DNA from: Rickettsiella endosymbiont of Rhagonycha lignosa
GTDB lineage: Bacteria > Pseudomonadota > Gammaproteobacteria > Diplorickettsiales > Diplorickettsiaceae
Direction: 5' to 3'
DNA: 64,000 nt
NCBI RefSeq assembly: GCF_964031165.1
Contig: NZ_OZ035011.1
Location: 1,168,001-1,232,000, forward strand
The notes beneath the pieces are model-generated. The model saw only the letters and a list, made by a program, of their open reading frames with translations, had not been told where the DNA came from and did no database searches. The translations under genes were made by a program, and so were the position numbers. Shown one piece after another: positions 39,485 to 51,200 of this stretch; position 1 is the stretch's first letter; every line of letters starts with the position of its first letter.

Positions 39485-40156
39485 TCAACCTTGGTTTCGT
39501 TTATTCTTTTTTCGTACCGCGGGTTTTATAATTACGTGCCCGCCCGGCGCTCCAGGCACCGCTCCCTTAATATGCAACAAATGCCGTTCAGGATCGACCT
39601 TAACTACTTCTAAAGATTGAATAGTGCAACGGTGATTTCCTAACTGTCCACACATTTTCTTCCCTTTAAACACACGACCTGGCGATTGACGCTGACCTAT
39701 AGAACCGGGTGCACGGTGTGAAAGCGAATTACCATGCGTTGCATCTTGTGTAGCAAAATGGTGTCGCTTAATGACACCCGCAAATCCTTTACCCTTATTA
39801 GTTCCAGTTACATCAACCCATGTGCCTAATTTAAATAATTGATCAACTGTAATCTCTTTTCCTAATGATAAATCCTTTAAAAATTCACTATCATCGCCAT
39901 TTAATTGAAATTCCCAGAGACCTTTTCCAGGCTCAACGTTGGCCTTAGCAAAATGACCTGCTTCAGCTTTATTTAGACGTGAAGAAGATTTTTTGTCTGT
40001 GGTTACTTGAACAGATTCATACCCATCGCGCTCTTTCGTTTTAATTTGAACGATACGATTAGGCAGTACTTCAATGAGCGTAACAGGAATTGCTGAACCA
40101 TTCTCAGCATATATCTGTGTCATACCACATTTTCGACCGATTAAACCCATTGTCAT
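39485..40156 (-). CDS. rplC: 50S ribosomal protein L3
   Basis: Large-subunit protein at the peptidyl transferase centre entrance. The 223-residue sequence has [15 protein letters not shown] at the start and [23 protein letters not shown] in the loop, where E. coli L3 carries the glutamine methylated by PrmB (Q of GQRQSP-like or GNQ-type loop). PrmB is encoded in this window. Lies between rpsJ and rplD. Confidence 0.97.
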   Translation of the reverse strand: MTMGLIGRKCGMTQIYAENGSAIPVTLIEVLPNRIVQIKTKERDGYESVQVTTDKKSSSRLNKAEAGHFAKANVEPGKGLWEFQLNGDDSEFLKDLSLGKEITVDQLFKLGTWVDVTGTNKGKGFAGVIKRHHFATQDATHGNSLSHRAPGSIGQRQSPGRVFKGKKMCGQLGNHRCTIQSLEVVKVDPERHLLHIKGAVPGAPGGHVIIKPAVRKKNKRNQG

Positions 40157-40194
40157 AAAAAAACACCTACACTGAATTTGTACTTTTAAGGAAA

Positions 40195-40548
40195 TTACTT
40201 ATCTTTCTTTTCGCTTTTTTCTTTTTTATCACTCATAATTTTTACCTGAATCTCAACATTGGAAGGTAAAGCTTCAAGGTACTTGAGTGCATCTACTGTT
40301 TTATCAGTCGAAGCATAAACGTCTATTAAACGTTTATGCGTACGTATTTCATATTGATCCCGTGCATCTTTATCGACATGGGGTGAAGTGTTAAGCGTGC
40401 ACTTCTTTTTATGTGTCGGCAAAGGTAGCGGAGAGATAATAGCTCCTGTTCTTTTCAATGAATTCACAATCTCTTTTGTTGTTGCATCGATTAATCGATG
40501 GTCAAACGCAAGTAGGACAATACGCAAATCTGGGCTTTTTAAAGACAT
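40195..40548 (-). CDS. rpsJ: 30S ribosomal protein S10
   Basis: Head protein of the 30S subunit and, with NusB, part of antitermination complexes. The core shows [47 protein letters not shown] and [10 protein letters not shown]. It has a C-terminal charged tail ([12 protein letters not shown]) of about 14 residues that E. coli S10 lacks. Only 18 bases follow tuf, so there is no room for the long S10 leader of enterics. Confidence 0.96.
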   Translation of the reverse strand: MSLKSPDLRIVLLAFDHRLIDATTKEIVNSLKRTGAIISPLPLPTHKKKCTLNTSPHVDKDARDQYEIRTHKRLIDVYASTDKTVDALKYLEALPSNVEIQVKIMSDKKEKSEKKDK

Positions 40549-40566
40549 AAAATTTCCTACTGACCA

Positions 40567-41769
40567 CTAGGCCTTTTTACCTTTTTTAATAAGTTTAGAA
40601 ACAACGCCAGACCCTACAGTTTTTCCACCTTCACGAATAGCAAAACGTAAACCTTGTTCCATAGCAACACCATACTCATTCATCAGTGTTACTGAAATCT
40701 TGACGTTATCGCCTGGCATAACCATTTCTGATCCTTCAGGAAGTTTAATCGTTCCGGTTACATCAGTCGTTCTGAAATAAAATTGTGGCTTATAGTTATT
40801 CATGAATGCTGTATGACGACCACCTTCTTCCTTAGTCAACACATAAATTTCAGCTTCAAACTCTACCCAAGCTTCTACTGTACCTGGCTTAGCTAAAACT
40901 TGTCCGCGCTCTACGTCTTCACGTTTTAATCCTCTGATTAACGCACCAATGTTATCGCCCGCTTCACCTTGATCCAATAACTTACGAAACATTTCCACAC
41001 CGGTAACTGCGGTATCTTGTACAGCTCGTAAACCCACCACTTGCACAGCATCACCTACTTTTACAATCCCACGCTCTACACGACCGGTTACTACTGTTCC
41101 ACGACCTGAAATGGTAAATACATCTTCGATTGGCATTAAGAATGGTTTATCGGTATCACGAACAGGCTCTGGGAAATATTCATCCATCGCTTTAACCAAT
41201 GCATAAACACCACCACCTTCACAATCACCTTCTAATGCTTTCTTTGCCGATCCACGAATAATTGGAATATCATCGCCTGGAAATTCATATTTAGAAAGCA
41301 ATTCTCTAATTTCCATTTCTACTAATTCTAATAACTCTGCGTCATCTACCATGTCACATTTATTCATAAATACTACAATATTAGGCACGCCTACTTGTCG
41401 CGCTAATAAGATGTGCTCACGTGTTTGTGGCATAGGACCGTCTGCTGCACTCACCACGAGTATTGCACCATCCATTTGTGCTGCACCAGTGATCATGTTT
41501 TTGACATAATCGGCGTGACCAGGACAGTCAACGTGAGCATAGTGACGTTTGTCACTTTCATACTCTACGTGCGAGGTCGAAATAGTGATCCCACGTGCTT
41601 TTTCTTCAGGAGCTTTATCAATTTTGTCAAACGCAATCGCTTCACCACCAAACTTTTCTGCCATACATTTGGTAATCGCTGCCGTCAATGTTGTTTTACC
41701 ATGATCAACGTGGCCTATAGTTCCCACGTTTAAGTGGGGCTTATTTCGTACAAACTTTCCAGTGGCCAT
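40567..41769 (-). CDS. tuf: Elongation factor Tu
   Basis: Delivers aminoacyl-tRNA to the ribosomal A site using GTP. The 400-residue protein has GHVDHGKT at 19-26, [12 protein letters not shown] and NKCD, followed by the two beta-barrel domains ending in a Lys-rich tail. It lies between fusA and rpsJ, the tufA place. It is the only tuf in the window; the tufB place next to tRNA-Thr is empty. Confidence 0.98.
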   Translation of the reverse strand: MATGKFVRNKPHLNVGTIGHVDHGKTTLTAAITKCMAEKFGGEAIAFDKIDKAPEEKARGITISTSHVEYESDKRHYAHVDCPGHADYVKNMITGAAQMDGAILVVSAADGPMPQTREHILLARQVGVPNIVVFMNKCDMVDDAELLELVEMEIRELLSKYEFPGDDIPIIRGSAKKALEGDCEGGGVYALVKAMDEYFPEPVRDTDKPFLMPIEDVFTISGRGTVVTGRVERGIVKVGDAVQVVGLRAVQDTAVTGVEMFRKLLDQGEAGDNIGALIRGLKREDVERGQVLAKPGTVEAWVEFEAEIYVLTKEEGGRHTAFMNNYKPQFYFRTTDVTGTIKLPEGSEMVMPGDNVKISVTLMNEYGVAMEQGLRFAIREGGKTVGSGVVSKLIKKGKKA

Positions 41770-41793
41770 AATTTTTACCTCAATAACTATTAA

Positions 41794-43908
41794 TTATTTA
41801 CTATCATCTTTTTTACGAATAATACCATCCGCAACATTAGCGGGAGCTTCGTTATATTTACCAAACTCCATCGTATAGGTAGCACGTCCTTGAGTCGCTG
41901 AACGTAAGTCAGTGGCATAACCGAACATTTCTGACAGTGGAACCTCAGCACGTATCATTTTTCCGCCACCTGCAGGTAAATCTTCCATACCCTGCAAAAT
42001 ACCACGACGACGATTCAAATCACCCATGACATCACCCATATACTCTTCAGGTGTCACCACTTCAACTTTCATAATCGGCTCTAGCAAGACGGGTGAGGCT
42101 TTACGTGCCCCTTCTTTAAAAGCCATTGAACCTGCAATTTTGAAAGCCATTTCGCTGGAATCGACATCATGATAAGTACCATCAAAAAGTGTTACTTTAA
42201 CATCGACGACCGGATAGCCCGCTATCACACCATTTTCTAATTGCTCTTTTATTCCTTTATCAACAGCTGGAATATACTCTCTAGGAATAACCCCACCAAC
42301 AATAGCATTTTCAAACTCGTAACCTTTACCCGCTTCTAATGGCTCCAGCTTAATCCATACATGACCATACTGACCACGACCACCACTTTGGCGAACAAAT
42401 TTTCCTTCTTGCTCAACTGCTTTGCGTATTGTTTCTCGATAAGCGACTTGTGGTTTACCTACATTGGCTTCGACACTGAATTCTCGTTTCATTCGATCGA
42501 CAATAATCTCTAAATGCAACTCACCCATACCAGAGATAATGGTTTGACCTGATTCTTCGTCTACTCGCACACGAAAAGAAGGATCTTCTTGGGCAAGCTT
42601 ACTCAAAGCAATAGACATTTTCTCTTGATCAGCTTTGGTTTTAGGCTCTACCGCAACGGAGATAACCGGCTCAGGAAACTCCATACGTTCTAAGGTAATA
42701 ATATTATTTGGATCTGAAAGTGTATCACCCGTCGTGGTGTATTTCAGCCCAACCGCTGCAGCAATATCGCCTGCTCTAACTTCTTTAATTTCTTCACGCG
42801 TATTAGCATGCATTTGCACGATACGCCCTATACGCTCTTTTTTGCTTTTAACTGGGTTATAAACACCATCGCCACTTTTTACTACGCCTGAATAGACTCG
42901 AAAATACACTAACGAACCGACAAAAGGATCTGTAGCAATTTTAAACGCAAGCGCTGCAAAAGGGGCGCCATCAAGAGGCGGCCTTTCAGCAACGGTCTGG
43001 TTAGCATCATCGAGAACACCTTTAATCGCCGCAACATCATTAGGGGCCGGGAGATACTCTATAACAGCATCTAACATAGCCTGCACGCCTTTATTCTTAA
43101 AGGCAGAACCACATAGCACAGGAACAATCTTGTTATCTAAGGTCAATAAACGAATAGCTTTCTTGATTTCATCGATAGTAAACTTTTCACCATTGAGATA
43201 CTGCTCTGTCATTTCTTCAGAGGCTTCAGCGACCGTCTCAATCAGCTTTTCATGCCATGCTTCGCACTCAGCTTTTAGAGCCTCGGGAATATCTCGATAC
43301 TCAAAACGCATACCCTGCGTACTTTCATCCCAGTAAATAGCCTTCATTTGCACTAAATCAACAACGCCTTCAAATTTTTCTTCTGCGCCTATCGGAATAT
43401 GGATAGGAATAGGACGCCCGCCTAAACGCTTGGCTATTTGCTCAACGACACGCAAGAAATTAGCGCCCGCTCTATCCATCTTATTTACAAAAGCTAAACG
43501 CGGTACTTGATATTTATTTGCTTGACGCCATACCGTTTCAGATTGCGGCTCAACACCACTCACGGCACAAAAAACGACACAAGCTCCATCCAGTACGCGT
43601 AGCGAACGTTCAACCTCAATAGTAAAATCAACGTGGCCAGGCGTATCAATGATATTGATACGATGCTGGGGGAATTGATGCGCCATACCATCCCAAAAAC
43701 AGGTGGTCGCGGCCGAGGTGATTGTAATCCCGCGCTCTTGTTCCTGAGCCATCCAATCCATAATGGCGGTGCCCTCGTGGACCTCACCAAGTTTATGAGA
43801 TACACCAGTATAAAATAAAATACGCTCTGTTGTTGTTGTCTTCCCCGCATCGATATGGGCAATAATACCGATATTTCGATAGCGTTCTATGGGTGTTTGT
43901 CGATCCAC
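41794..43908 (-). CDS. fusA: Elongation factor G
   Basis: Translocase GTPase that moves tRNA and mRNA through the ribosome and helps in recycling. The 704-residue protein has AHIDAGKT at 17-24, [15 protein letters not shown], and the five-domain order of the family. No sign of the split or mitochondrial-type second copy. Lies between rpsG and tuf. Confidence 0.98.
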   Translation of the reverse strand: MDRQTPIERYRNIGIIAHIDAGKTTTTERILFYTGVSHKLGEVHEGTAIMDWMAQEQERGITITSAATTCFWDGMAHQFPQHRINIIDTPGHVDFTIEVERSLRVLDGACVVFCAVSGVEPQSETVWRQANKYQVPRLAFVNKMDRAGANFLRVVEQIAKRLGGRPIPIHIPIGAEEKFEGVVDLVQMKAIYWDESTQGMRFEYRDIPEALKAECEAWHEKLIETVAEASEEMTEQYLNGEKFTIDEIKKAIRLLTLDNKIVPVLCGSAFKNKGVQAMLDAVIEYLPAPNDVAAIKGVLDDANQTVAERPPLDGAPFAALAFKIATDPFVGSLVYFRVYSGVVKSGDGVYNPVKSKKERIGRIVQMHANTREEIKEVRAGDIAAAVGLKYTTTGDTLSDPNNIITLERMEFPEPVISVAVEPKTKADQEKMSIALSKLAQEDPSFRVRVDEESGQTIISGMGELHLEIIVDRMKREFSVEANVGKPQVAYRETIRKAVEQEGKFVRQSGGRGQYGHVWIKLEPLEAGKGYEFENAIVGGVIPREYIPAVDKGIKEQLENGVIAGYPVVDVKVTLFDGTYHDVDSSEMAFKIAGSMAFKEGARKASPVLLEPIMKVEVVTPEEYMGDVMGDLNRRRGILQGMEDLPAGGGKMIRAEVPLSEMFGYATDLRSATQGRATYTMEFGKYNEAPANVADGIIRKKDDSK

Positions 43909-43935
43909 TCTCAGTACCTTTTAAATTTTTTAAAA

Positions 43936-44481
43936 TCAGCCGAACCGGAAATGAGCAAAAGCTTGGTTAGCTTTAGCCATACGGTGCGTATCTTCTCGTT
44001 TCTTCACTGCGATGCCTTTGTTGTCATAAGCATCTAAAATTTCTGCCGACAAGCGTTGCGCCATAGTTTTTTCGCTACGTTGACTCGCTGCCACCTTAAG
44101 CCAACGCATCGCTAAGGCAGTACGCCGCGATGGACGCACTTCAACCGGAATCTGATAGGTTGAACCACCCACACGTCGGGCTCTTACCTCTACATTCGGT
44201 CGGATATTATCTAATGCTTGGTCAAAAATATCGAGTAATGCATCTGCATCAAAACCTTGTTTACCAGCACCTTCTCCGCCCGTCTCTTCATCTCTATCTG
44301 CTTTTTTAGACTTATCTCTTAATCGGGCATCCAATCGCTCTAAAGCGCCATAAACGATTTTTTCCGCAACAGCTTTTTTCCCATTTTTCATCACTGAATT
44401 AATGAATTTACTCAATAACTCGCTTTTAAATTTAGGATCAGGGAGGATAACCCTCTTAGCAGCAACACGTCTTCTTGGCAT
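43936..44481 (-). CDS. rpsG: 30S ribosomal protein S7
   Basis: Nucleates the 30S head and contacts E-site tRNA; in E. coli it represses the str operon. The core shows [29 protein letters not shown] and AHFRFG. At 181 residues it is longer than the usual 156-179 forms because of a charged insert at about 52-77 ([19 protein letters not shown]). Lies between rpsL and fusA. Confidence 0.97.
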   Translation of the reverse strand: MPRRRVAAKRVILPDPKFKSELLSKFINSVMKNGKKAVAEKIVYGALERLDARLRDKSKKADRDEETGGEGAGKQGFDADALLDIFDQALDNIRPNVEVRARRVGGSTYQIPVEVRPSRRTALAMRWLKVAASQRSEKTMAQRLSAEILDAYDNKGIAVKKREDTHRMAKANQAFAHFRFG

Positions 44482-44502
44482 AACTCAATTCCTAGCTATT
44501 AA

Positions 44503-44880
44503 TTATTTATCTTTAGGCCTTTTAGCACCATATTTAGAACGCCCTTGTTTTCGGCCTGACACCCCTGAGGTATCTAAAGCGCCACGCACCACGTGATATC
44601 GAACACCGGGTAAGTCTTTTACTCGTCCGCCACGCATCAGAATAACTGAGTGCTCCTGGAGATTATGGCCTTCACCACCGATATAAGTCGTTACTTCCAT
44701 CCCATTGGTTAAGCGCACCCGCGCCACTTTACGTAAAGCTGAGTTCGGCTTTTTAGGTGTAACTGTATAGACACGGGTGCAAACACCGCGCTTTTGGGGA
44801 CATTCACCCAGCGCAGGCACCATTGATTTAGTGCGTCTTTGTACACGCGGTTTTCGTACTAACTGGTTAATTGTGGCCAT
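44503..44880 (-). CDS. rpsL: 30S ribosomal protein S12
   Basis: Decoding-centre protein and site of streptomycin resistance changes. The 125-residue product starts [12 protein letters not shown] and keeps the wild-type lysines in KKPNSALRK and in [12 protein letters not shown], predicting a streptomycin-sensitive form. First gene of the long ribosomal transcript; its promoter lies about 150 bases upstream. Confidence 0.98.
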   Translation of the reverse strand: MATINQLVRKPRVQRRTKSMVPALGECPQKRGVCTRVYTVTPKKPNSALRKVARVRLTNGMEVTTYIGGEGHNLQEHSVILMRGGRVKDLPGVRYHVVRGALDTSGVSGRKQGRSKYGAKRPKDK

Positions 44881-45030
44881 GTAATCTCTTTACTTAAAAA
44901 TGTGGCTTAAATTTATTCTGAATACTTCATTTTTTAGTGTAAATCAAACTTTTGTTTGCGTTTGCACTAAATTTTCAGGCGTTACAGTAAGCTCAAAAAA
45001 TACTTTCTTCATCGAACGAAGAGGGGCGAG

Positions 45031-45059
45031 ATTGTAAAGAGACCGCTCTAAGATGTCAA
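45031..45059 (-). promoter_or_regulatory. Near-consensus sigma-70 promoter of the str-S10-spc-alpha cluster
   Basis: On the minus strand TTGACA (45059-45054), a spacer of exactly 17 bases and TACAAT (45036-45031) are followed by GC-rich sequence. The start point would be near 45024, leaving about 145 bases of leader before rpsL. The gap 44881-45283 (403 bases) holds no gene; this promoter is its main content. Confidence 0.8.
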
Positions 45060-45283
45060 GTGTCGACATCGCTTTCTCGGCTTATTTTCTAAGCTAATTC
45101 TGTATCTTTTCTTTACAAATTTAGAAAAAATTAAATTTTAATTAAAGTGTGTATCGTTTGCTACTGTAATCTTCATATCTTATACACCGTTAACTTATAC
45201 AAGGTATGCTAGCTGTGAAGACTTCTCTTGCCTCGCCTACATAAATGATTACGCCTTCTCCTTCTCACATTATCTATATTTTA

Positions 45284-48067
45284 TTAGGAAAGAAAGACAG
45301 GGGCGGCGCTGGGCTCACATTGCAGGGCATTGCTCGCCTCATTCACGGTAGTTTCGGTTGATTTTTTAAAAAAAGTCGCGTTAGTTTTAGATATCCAGCC
45401 TTCATCTAGAATAGGATAAGGTTTGATTAGTTTATCAAAACAACGCTTAATGGCTACTAAAAGTGACTGTAAAAAGTCTATAAAAGCTTCTAGTAACGTT
45501 TTTTTTGAAAAAAATACGCTTTTAAGTTGAGTTTCTGTACAGTTAACATAGACGCTTTGAATATTGACTGCTAATTTATAGCCTTTATCTTTAACCGTAT
45601 TAAGATTTAGCAAAATACAAGAATGGGTTTCGCAAAAGTCTCCTTTTTCGCTGGGGTCATCCCAGTCAAGATGTTTTTTTTCTTTATAGGCATTAATCTC
45701 TTCAATTTGAATACCCTTTCCCTTTACCCAGGACAAGTTTATCTTCATGTTCGGCTGTCCAATAATAGTGTTCTGCTTTTCCTGCTGGTAATAATTATTA
45801 ATTAACCCCCCGCTTACCAAAGAAAAAGCATGTAGAAAACCACCCTGATGAAAAGAACCTAGAGCCAGCGTCAGATAATATTTTTTTAACTCCTGGTCTT
45901 TTATCTGCCCCAATAGTTGAGTTTCAATAAATTCGGAAAGATCGTTTTCGTCTTTAAATTCCTTTCCATTTCGCAACTTCTTAACACTTACTCCGTTGAT
46001 AGAATAAATGTTCCAATTTCTGCTAAAATCTCCCAGTGTGACATTTTGACCGATTGCGACCTTGATTGTTTTATCTTTTAAACTCCGTAATTCATCCTTT
46101 AAAATTTGCTGGTTAAAAGGTTCATTATGCGAATTTTTTATATTTATAGGTTTGTTTAAGCGCGCAAATTTAGTTTCTGATTGAATTTTTTTCTGATCCA
46201 ATACTAAATCGTTAGGCGCAAAATTGGAAAATTTAATTAAACCTTCAGCCCCAGGTGCATTTTTTGAAGCCACCTGTTGATGGTGACCCGATTCAAAGAA
46301 ATATTCATATAATTCTAAAAGCAATGCTCTATCTTGTTTGTTATCATCATGACGAGGATGTCTTCCTTTTAGCTTATAAAAAGCCTCCATTGCATCAGCC
46401 GCAATTAATGCCCCAGCAGTGCGATCTTTGCCACTTTTACAGGCCACCCAGGGAATCCCACCGATACGGTTCAAAATAACCATTTCAAGCGAACTTATTA
46501 GCATCTGATGATGCCTTGTATCCGCCGTTAATACACCTTGTCTAGTTGGAATTGCCAATAAAGCTTGCAAAGCGTCCAATAGTCGAACGGTATTTCTATC
46601 AAATTTATTTTCCTGTTTTAATCCAACGCTTTTATCCAATGAATCTTTTTTTAAGAGATCTTCTATAGTTTTAATTAATTCTTTTTTACCTTTTTTTACG
46701 GAAAAATTTTTATTTCGCCCATAAAGATCAAGCTGGCTTATTAATTTACGTAACGTTGAATATTTCTCACCAGATCGTTCGCTTTCCTCAATGTATTTTA
46801 ATAACGCTGGGAATTGTTCTGGTGGATGGGTACTATTTTTTTCAAACAATAAAGGACTTAAATAACGCCCAACTGCATTTAGTAATCGTGCTGTATTAAA
46901 GTCATTGCGCTTAGTTTGATCGGGATGAACGCCAAAACGTCGTAATATATTAAGTGGGCGATTAGTCGACAATAAAGTTATTTTAACTGGTTTATGTTGT
47001 TTATATTTAATACAGCCATCAGAATTAACCCTCAGATCAAATTTGGCTAAAAAATCTTTGTAATAGAGAGTTTCTAACTGCTCTTCTTCGGTAAAAAAAA
47101 GTGCTATTATTTTTGCATCTTTAGCATCAATCTGCTTGTTAGGATTACTTAAAGCCCGTTGAAAAAGCTCGACTATTCGCTCTTTCATCTCATACAGCAG
47201 AGTGTCATTATCACTCGTATCTGTAAAATAATTAGCTTTGAGCGTAGCCGCCCATCCGGGCGATAAAAGAGATAGCAATAAAATAACAAGCTCTTGTTGA
47301 TTTAGGCTGCCTGTAGCCAAGCTTAATTTGAGCTGAGACGCTACATTTAAACAGATTAAACGGACTAACTCATCACTCGGCTGTTTTGCCATTAAATCAA
47401 TGGGCGCAGGAGTTGCATGGCGAAAATTACGTAAAACTTCAACATCATTAATTTTGAAACTATGCATCGACAAATTTGCTAGGCCTGGGATGTTGCGCAG
47501 TGAGGAAGGTATCGGTCCAAAGAGTTTCTCAGCGTTTTTCTTAATAAAATTTTGCAGCCACTTAGGTAATGACTTAAACCAAAAAGGTTTAGGTTCAGCC
47601 CTATATTCCTGCAACAAAATATCGTTGCCGGTACATGGAGTTTCACTTTGAGCTATCTCAAGGGATGCTAGTTGACTGTCTTTACTTACAAAAGAGACCA
47701 ACGTATCGAATTTTTCATGACCCTTGTGCCATACTGCACAACGTTCTGCGACACACAATGATTGAAAAGAATTTTTTAACGTTGTGTGGAAAACTAATAT
47801 TGAAATATAAGATGCAATTAAGCTCTTGAATTTTACATTGGCAGCTTTAAAACAAATTCCCTTATCTTTTTTAAGGTCATTCTCATAATCTTTATAAAGT
47901 CTGTCGATTTGCTCAGAGATTAAATCTGTTCGAGCTGAAAATTTATTGCCCAACTTCCATTCTTGTTCAGTTAAATGACTTACCAACAACAACATGCCTG
48001 CTTTATACGACTGTCCTCGCAGAATAAAATTCTCATTTAAACTGAGTCTAGGTTTTACAGTAGCCAT
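45284..48067 (-). CDS. SidF/SopB-type phosphoinositide phosphatase, effector candidate
   Basis: A 927-residue protein whose clear landmark is ACKSGKDRTAG, the C-x5-R phosphatase loop with C543 and R549. CKSGKDR is the catalytic loop of the inositol-lipid phosphatases SopB, IpgD and Legionella SidF, secreted proteins that remodel host membranes. SidF is of similar size (about 912). No signal peptide is seen, and a hydrophobic helix near residues 860-880 could touch membranes. The C-terminus is polar and Glu/Ser-rich before FLS, as in Dot/Icm substrates. It lies between rpoC and rpsL, which are usually neighbours in this group. Enzyme class is well supported; secretion is inferred. Confidence 0.75.
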   Translation of the reverse strand: MATVKPRLSLNENFILRGQSYKAGMLLLVSHLTEQEWKLGNKFSARTDLISEQIDRLYKDYENDLKKDKGICFKAANVKFKSLIASYISILVFHTTLKNSFQSLCVAERCAVWHKGHEKFDTLVSFVSKDSQLASLEIAQSETPCTGNDILLQEYRAEPKPFWFKSLPKWLQNFIKKNAEKLFGPIPSSLRNIPGLANLSMHSFKINDVEVLRNFRHATPAPIDLMAKQPSDELVRLICLNVASQLKLSLATGSLNQQELVILLLSLLSPGWAATLKANYFTDTSDNDTLLYEMKERIVELFQRALSNPNKQIDAKDAKIIALFFTEEEQLETLYYKDFLAKFDLRVNSDGCIKYKQHKPVKITLLSTNRPLNILRRFGVHPDQTKRNDFNTARLLNAVGRYLSPLLFEKNSTHPPEQFPALLKYIEESERSGEKYSTLRKLISQLDLYGRNKNFSVKKGKKELIKTIEDLLKKDSLDKSVGLKQENKFDRNTVRLLDALQALLAIPTRQGVLTADTRHHQMLISSLEMVILNRIGGIPWVACKSGKDRTAGALIAADAMEAFYKLKGRHPRHDDNKQDRALLLELYEYFFESGHHQQVASKNAPGAEGLIKFSNFAPNDLVLDQKKIQSETKFARLNKPINIKNSHNEPFNQQILKDELRSLKDKTIKVAIGQNVTLGDFSRNWNIYSINGVSVKKLRNGKEFKDENDLSEFIETQLLGQIKDQELKKYYLTLALGSFHQGGFLHAFSLVSGGLINNYYQQEKQNTIIGQPNMKINLSWVKGKGIQIEEINAYKEKKHLDWDDPSEKGDFCETHSCILLNLNTVKDKGYKLAVNIQSVYVNCTETQLKSVFFSKKTLLEAFIDFLQSLLVAIKRCFDKLIKPYPILDEGWISKTNATFFKKSTETTVNEASNALQCEPSAAPVFLS

Positions 48068-48233
48068 TAAAACACCTTTTCTTTTTTTCGATTACTCCAC
48101 TACAGAATATACTTTATCCAATAGTATGATTAAATCAGAAGATTATTAACAAAAAATGAATCCTGCAGAACTTTTTGCCGCTAATTTTGCTATCCAGCGA
48201 AATCGAGTAAGCTTGTGTTGCACAATAAAGATT

Positions 48234-48262
48234 AAAAAAATGCACCCTAAAGTGCATTTTTT
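48234..48262 (-). terminator. Intrinsic terminator after rpoC
   Basis: The minus strand reads TGCAC, a six-base loop, GTGCA and then a seven-base T run, 22 bases after the rpoC stop. A run of A on the other side would let it act in both directions. It separates rpoBC transcription from the phosphatase gene. Confidence 0.85.
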
Positions 48263-48284
48263 ATGAAAGAAAAAAACTTAGAAA

Positions 48285-51200
48285 TTATGATTTATCATCT
48301 TTCTTAGGCTCAGATAAGGCCTGACTCAAGGCTTGTTCTACATCACTCGCTGTCATCTGTGGTGCTGCTGCTGAGGCACTTAAACGTTGTTGTCTTGCCA
48401 ATACATTAGCAGCGCGCTGACGACGAGCTTCAGCATGATAAGCAAATCCAGTCCCTGCAGGAATTAAGCGACCAACAATCACATTTTCTTTTAATCCTTT
48501 CAGCTCATCACGTTTTCCAGTAACCGCCGCTTCAGTTAATACACGTGTTGTTTCTTGGAATGACGCAGCTGATATAAAAGAGTCTGTCGCTAAAGAAGCT
48601 TTAGTAATACCTAACAATACCGCTTCAAAGCGTGCAGGCAATTTATTTTCAGCAATCAATTTCTTATTTTCTTCTTTAAGACGTGATTCTTCCAATTGCT
48701 CGCCTTTTAAATAACGGCTTTCACCGGAATCAAGAATGTTTACTTTACGTAGCATTTGACGAACGATAACTTCAATGTGTTTATCATTGATCTTCACACC
48801 TTGTAATCGATAAACTTCTTGTACTTCACTAACGATATAATTAGTTAGTGCATTAATCCCTAACAAACGCAAAATATCATGTGGATTTAAAGGTCCATCG
48901 GCAACAATTTCACCTCGTTCTACGTGTTCACCTTCAAAAACCGTCACATGACGCCATTTAGGAATTAACGCTTCAAACGCTTCACCGTTATTACCCGTAA
49001 TCACTAAACGTCTTTTACCTTTAGTTTCTTTACCAAAACTGATGATACCGGAAATTTCTGCCAAGATAGCAGGCTCTTTAGGCTTACGCGCTTCAAAAAG
49101 ATCCGCTACACGAGGTAAACCACCGGTAATATCGCGCGTTTTTGAAGTTTCTTGTGGAATACGTGCAACAATGTCACCTACGCCCACCGCAGCACCATCT
49201 TCCAAGCTCAAAATAGCATTAATCGGCAAGAAATAATGCGCTGGTAAACGGGTACCTGGTAAGAACAGATCATTACCTTCATTATCGGTCAGTCGCACCA
49301 TAGGACGCAATTCCTTACCCCCTGAGCCACGTTGTTTGGAATCCATGACCACAATACTGGTTAAACCGGTAAGTTCATCGGTCTGTCGATTCATGGTGAT
49401 ACCATCGATTAAGTCAATAAACTTAACATAACCGGCAACTTCAGTGACAACGGGATGTGTATGTGGATCCCATTGAGCGATTAATTGACCTGGTACCACT
49501 TCAGTACCATCAGAAACTTTAATGGCAGCACCATAAGGTAGTTTGTAACGCTCTCTTTCACGACCTTGAGGATCCAACAGCGTTAACTCACCGGAACGTG
49601 AGACAGTCACATAATGTCCATCATTGTGTTTAACGAGTTTTATATTATGCAATTTAATGCGGCCCTTAGACTTTACTTGGATATGATTAGCTAAGGCCAC
49701 CTGGGAAGCCGCTCCACCGATATGGAAGGTACGCATGGTTAGCTGTGTACCCGGTTCTCCTATCGATTGAGCAGCGATAACACCGACTGACTCACCGATA
49801 CCTACTAAATGCCCGCGCGCTAGGTCACGGCCATAACAAGCGGCACAGATACCATATTTAGCTTCACACGTAATTGGCGAGCGCACATTCACTTGATCCA
49901 CAGCCCGCTCTTCTAAGATATTAACCCAATCTTCATCTAATAAAGTTCCCCTATTCACCACAATATCATCACTGCCTGGCAAGCTGACATCTTCTGCGAG
50001 TACGCGACCTAAAACACGTTCTCGTAATGGCACCATAATTTCTCCGCCTTCAACGTGGGGAGTAATAGCAATACCTAAGGTCGCTCCACAGTCATCTTCA
50101 GTAACAACCATATCCTGCGCTACGTCAACCAAACGTCGTGTCAGATAACCGGAATTAGCCGTCTTAAGCGCGGTATCTGCCAAACCTTTACGCGCACCGT
50201 GCGTAGAAATAAAGTATTGTAATACGTCTAAACCTTCACGGAAGTTAGCCGTAATCGGTGTCTCAATAATAGTACCGTCCGGTTTAGTCATCAAACCTCG
50301 CATACCCGCTAGCTGGCGCATTTGCGCAGGTGAACCCCGAGCGCCAGAATCTGCCATCATGTACACAGGGTTAAATGACTCTTGTGATACGATTTTACCA
50401 TCCGCGGCTTTTACATTCTCTGTCGCTAATTTTTCCATCATCGCTTTAGCAACTTGGTCATTAGTACGCGACCAAATATCAACAACCTTGTTATAACGTT
50501 CCCCTTGTGTCACTAAACCTGAAGCGTATTGAGATTCAATTTCTTTTACTTCGGTTTCAGCACCGGCAATAATAGCTGCTTTACTTTCAGGAATGATCAA
50601 ATCTTCAATCCCGACCGAAATACCCGCACGTGTAGCATAACCAAAACCGGTATACATCAATTTATCAGCAAAAATAACCGTCGCCTTTAAACCTAAACGT
50701 CGATAACATTCATTAATAAGACTTAATATTGCTTTTTTATTCAGCGTTTTATTAATTAAAGAAAAGGGTAACCCGTCTGGTAACGTTTCGCGTAATAACG
50801 CTCTACCAACTGTGGTATCGATTAGTTTGGTTGATTCTTTACGTTCACCTTTCGCATCGAATAACACTTCGGTTATTCTAGCTTTAATCTTGGCGTGCAA
50901 ATCGGCATAGCCTGCATCATATAGCTGGCGGACATCGTTAACATCGGAACAAATTAAACCTTCTCCTTTGGCATTGATTTTATCGCGTGTTAAATAATAA
51001 AGTCCTAAAACGACATCCTGAGTCGGAAGGATAATCGGTTCGCCATTCGCAGGAGATAAAATGTTATTAGTCGACATCATCAACGTACGCGCTTCTAACT
51101 GCGCTTCGATGGTCAATGGTACGTGTACTGCCATTTGGTCACCGTCAAAGTCGGCGTTGTATGCGGTACAAACCAGAGGATGCAATTGGATGGCCTTGCC

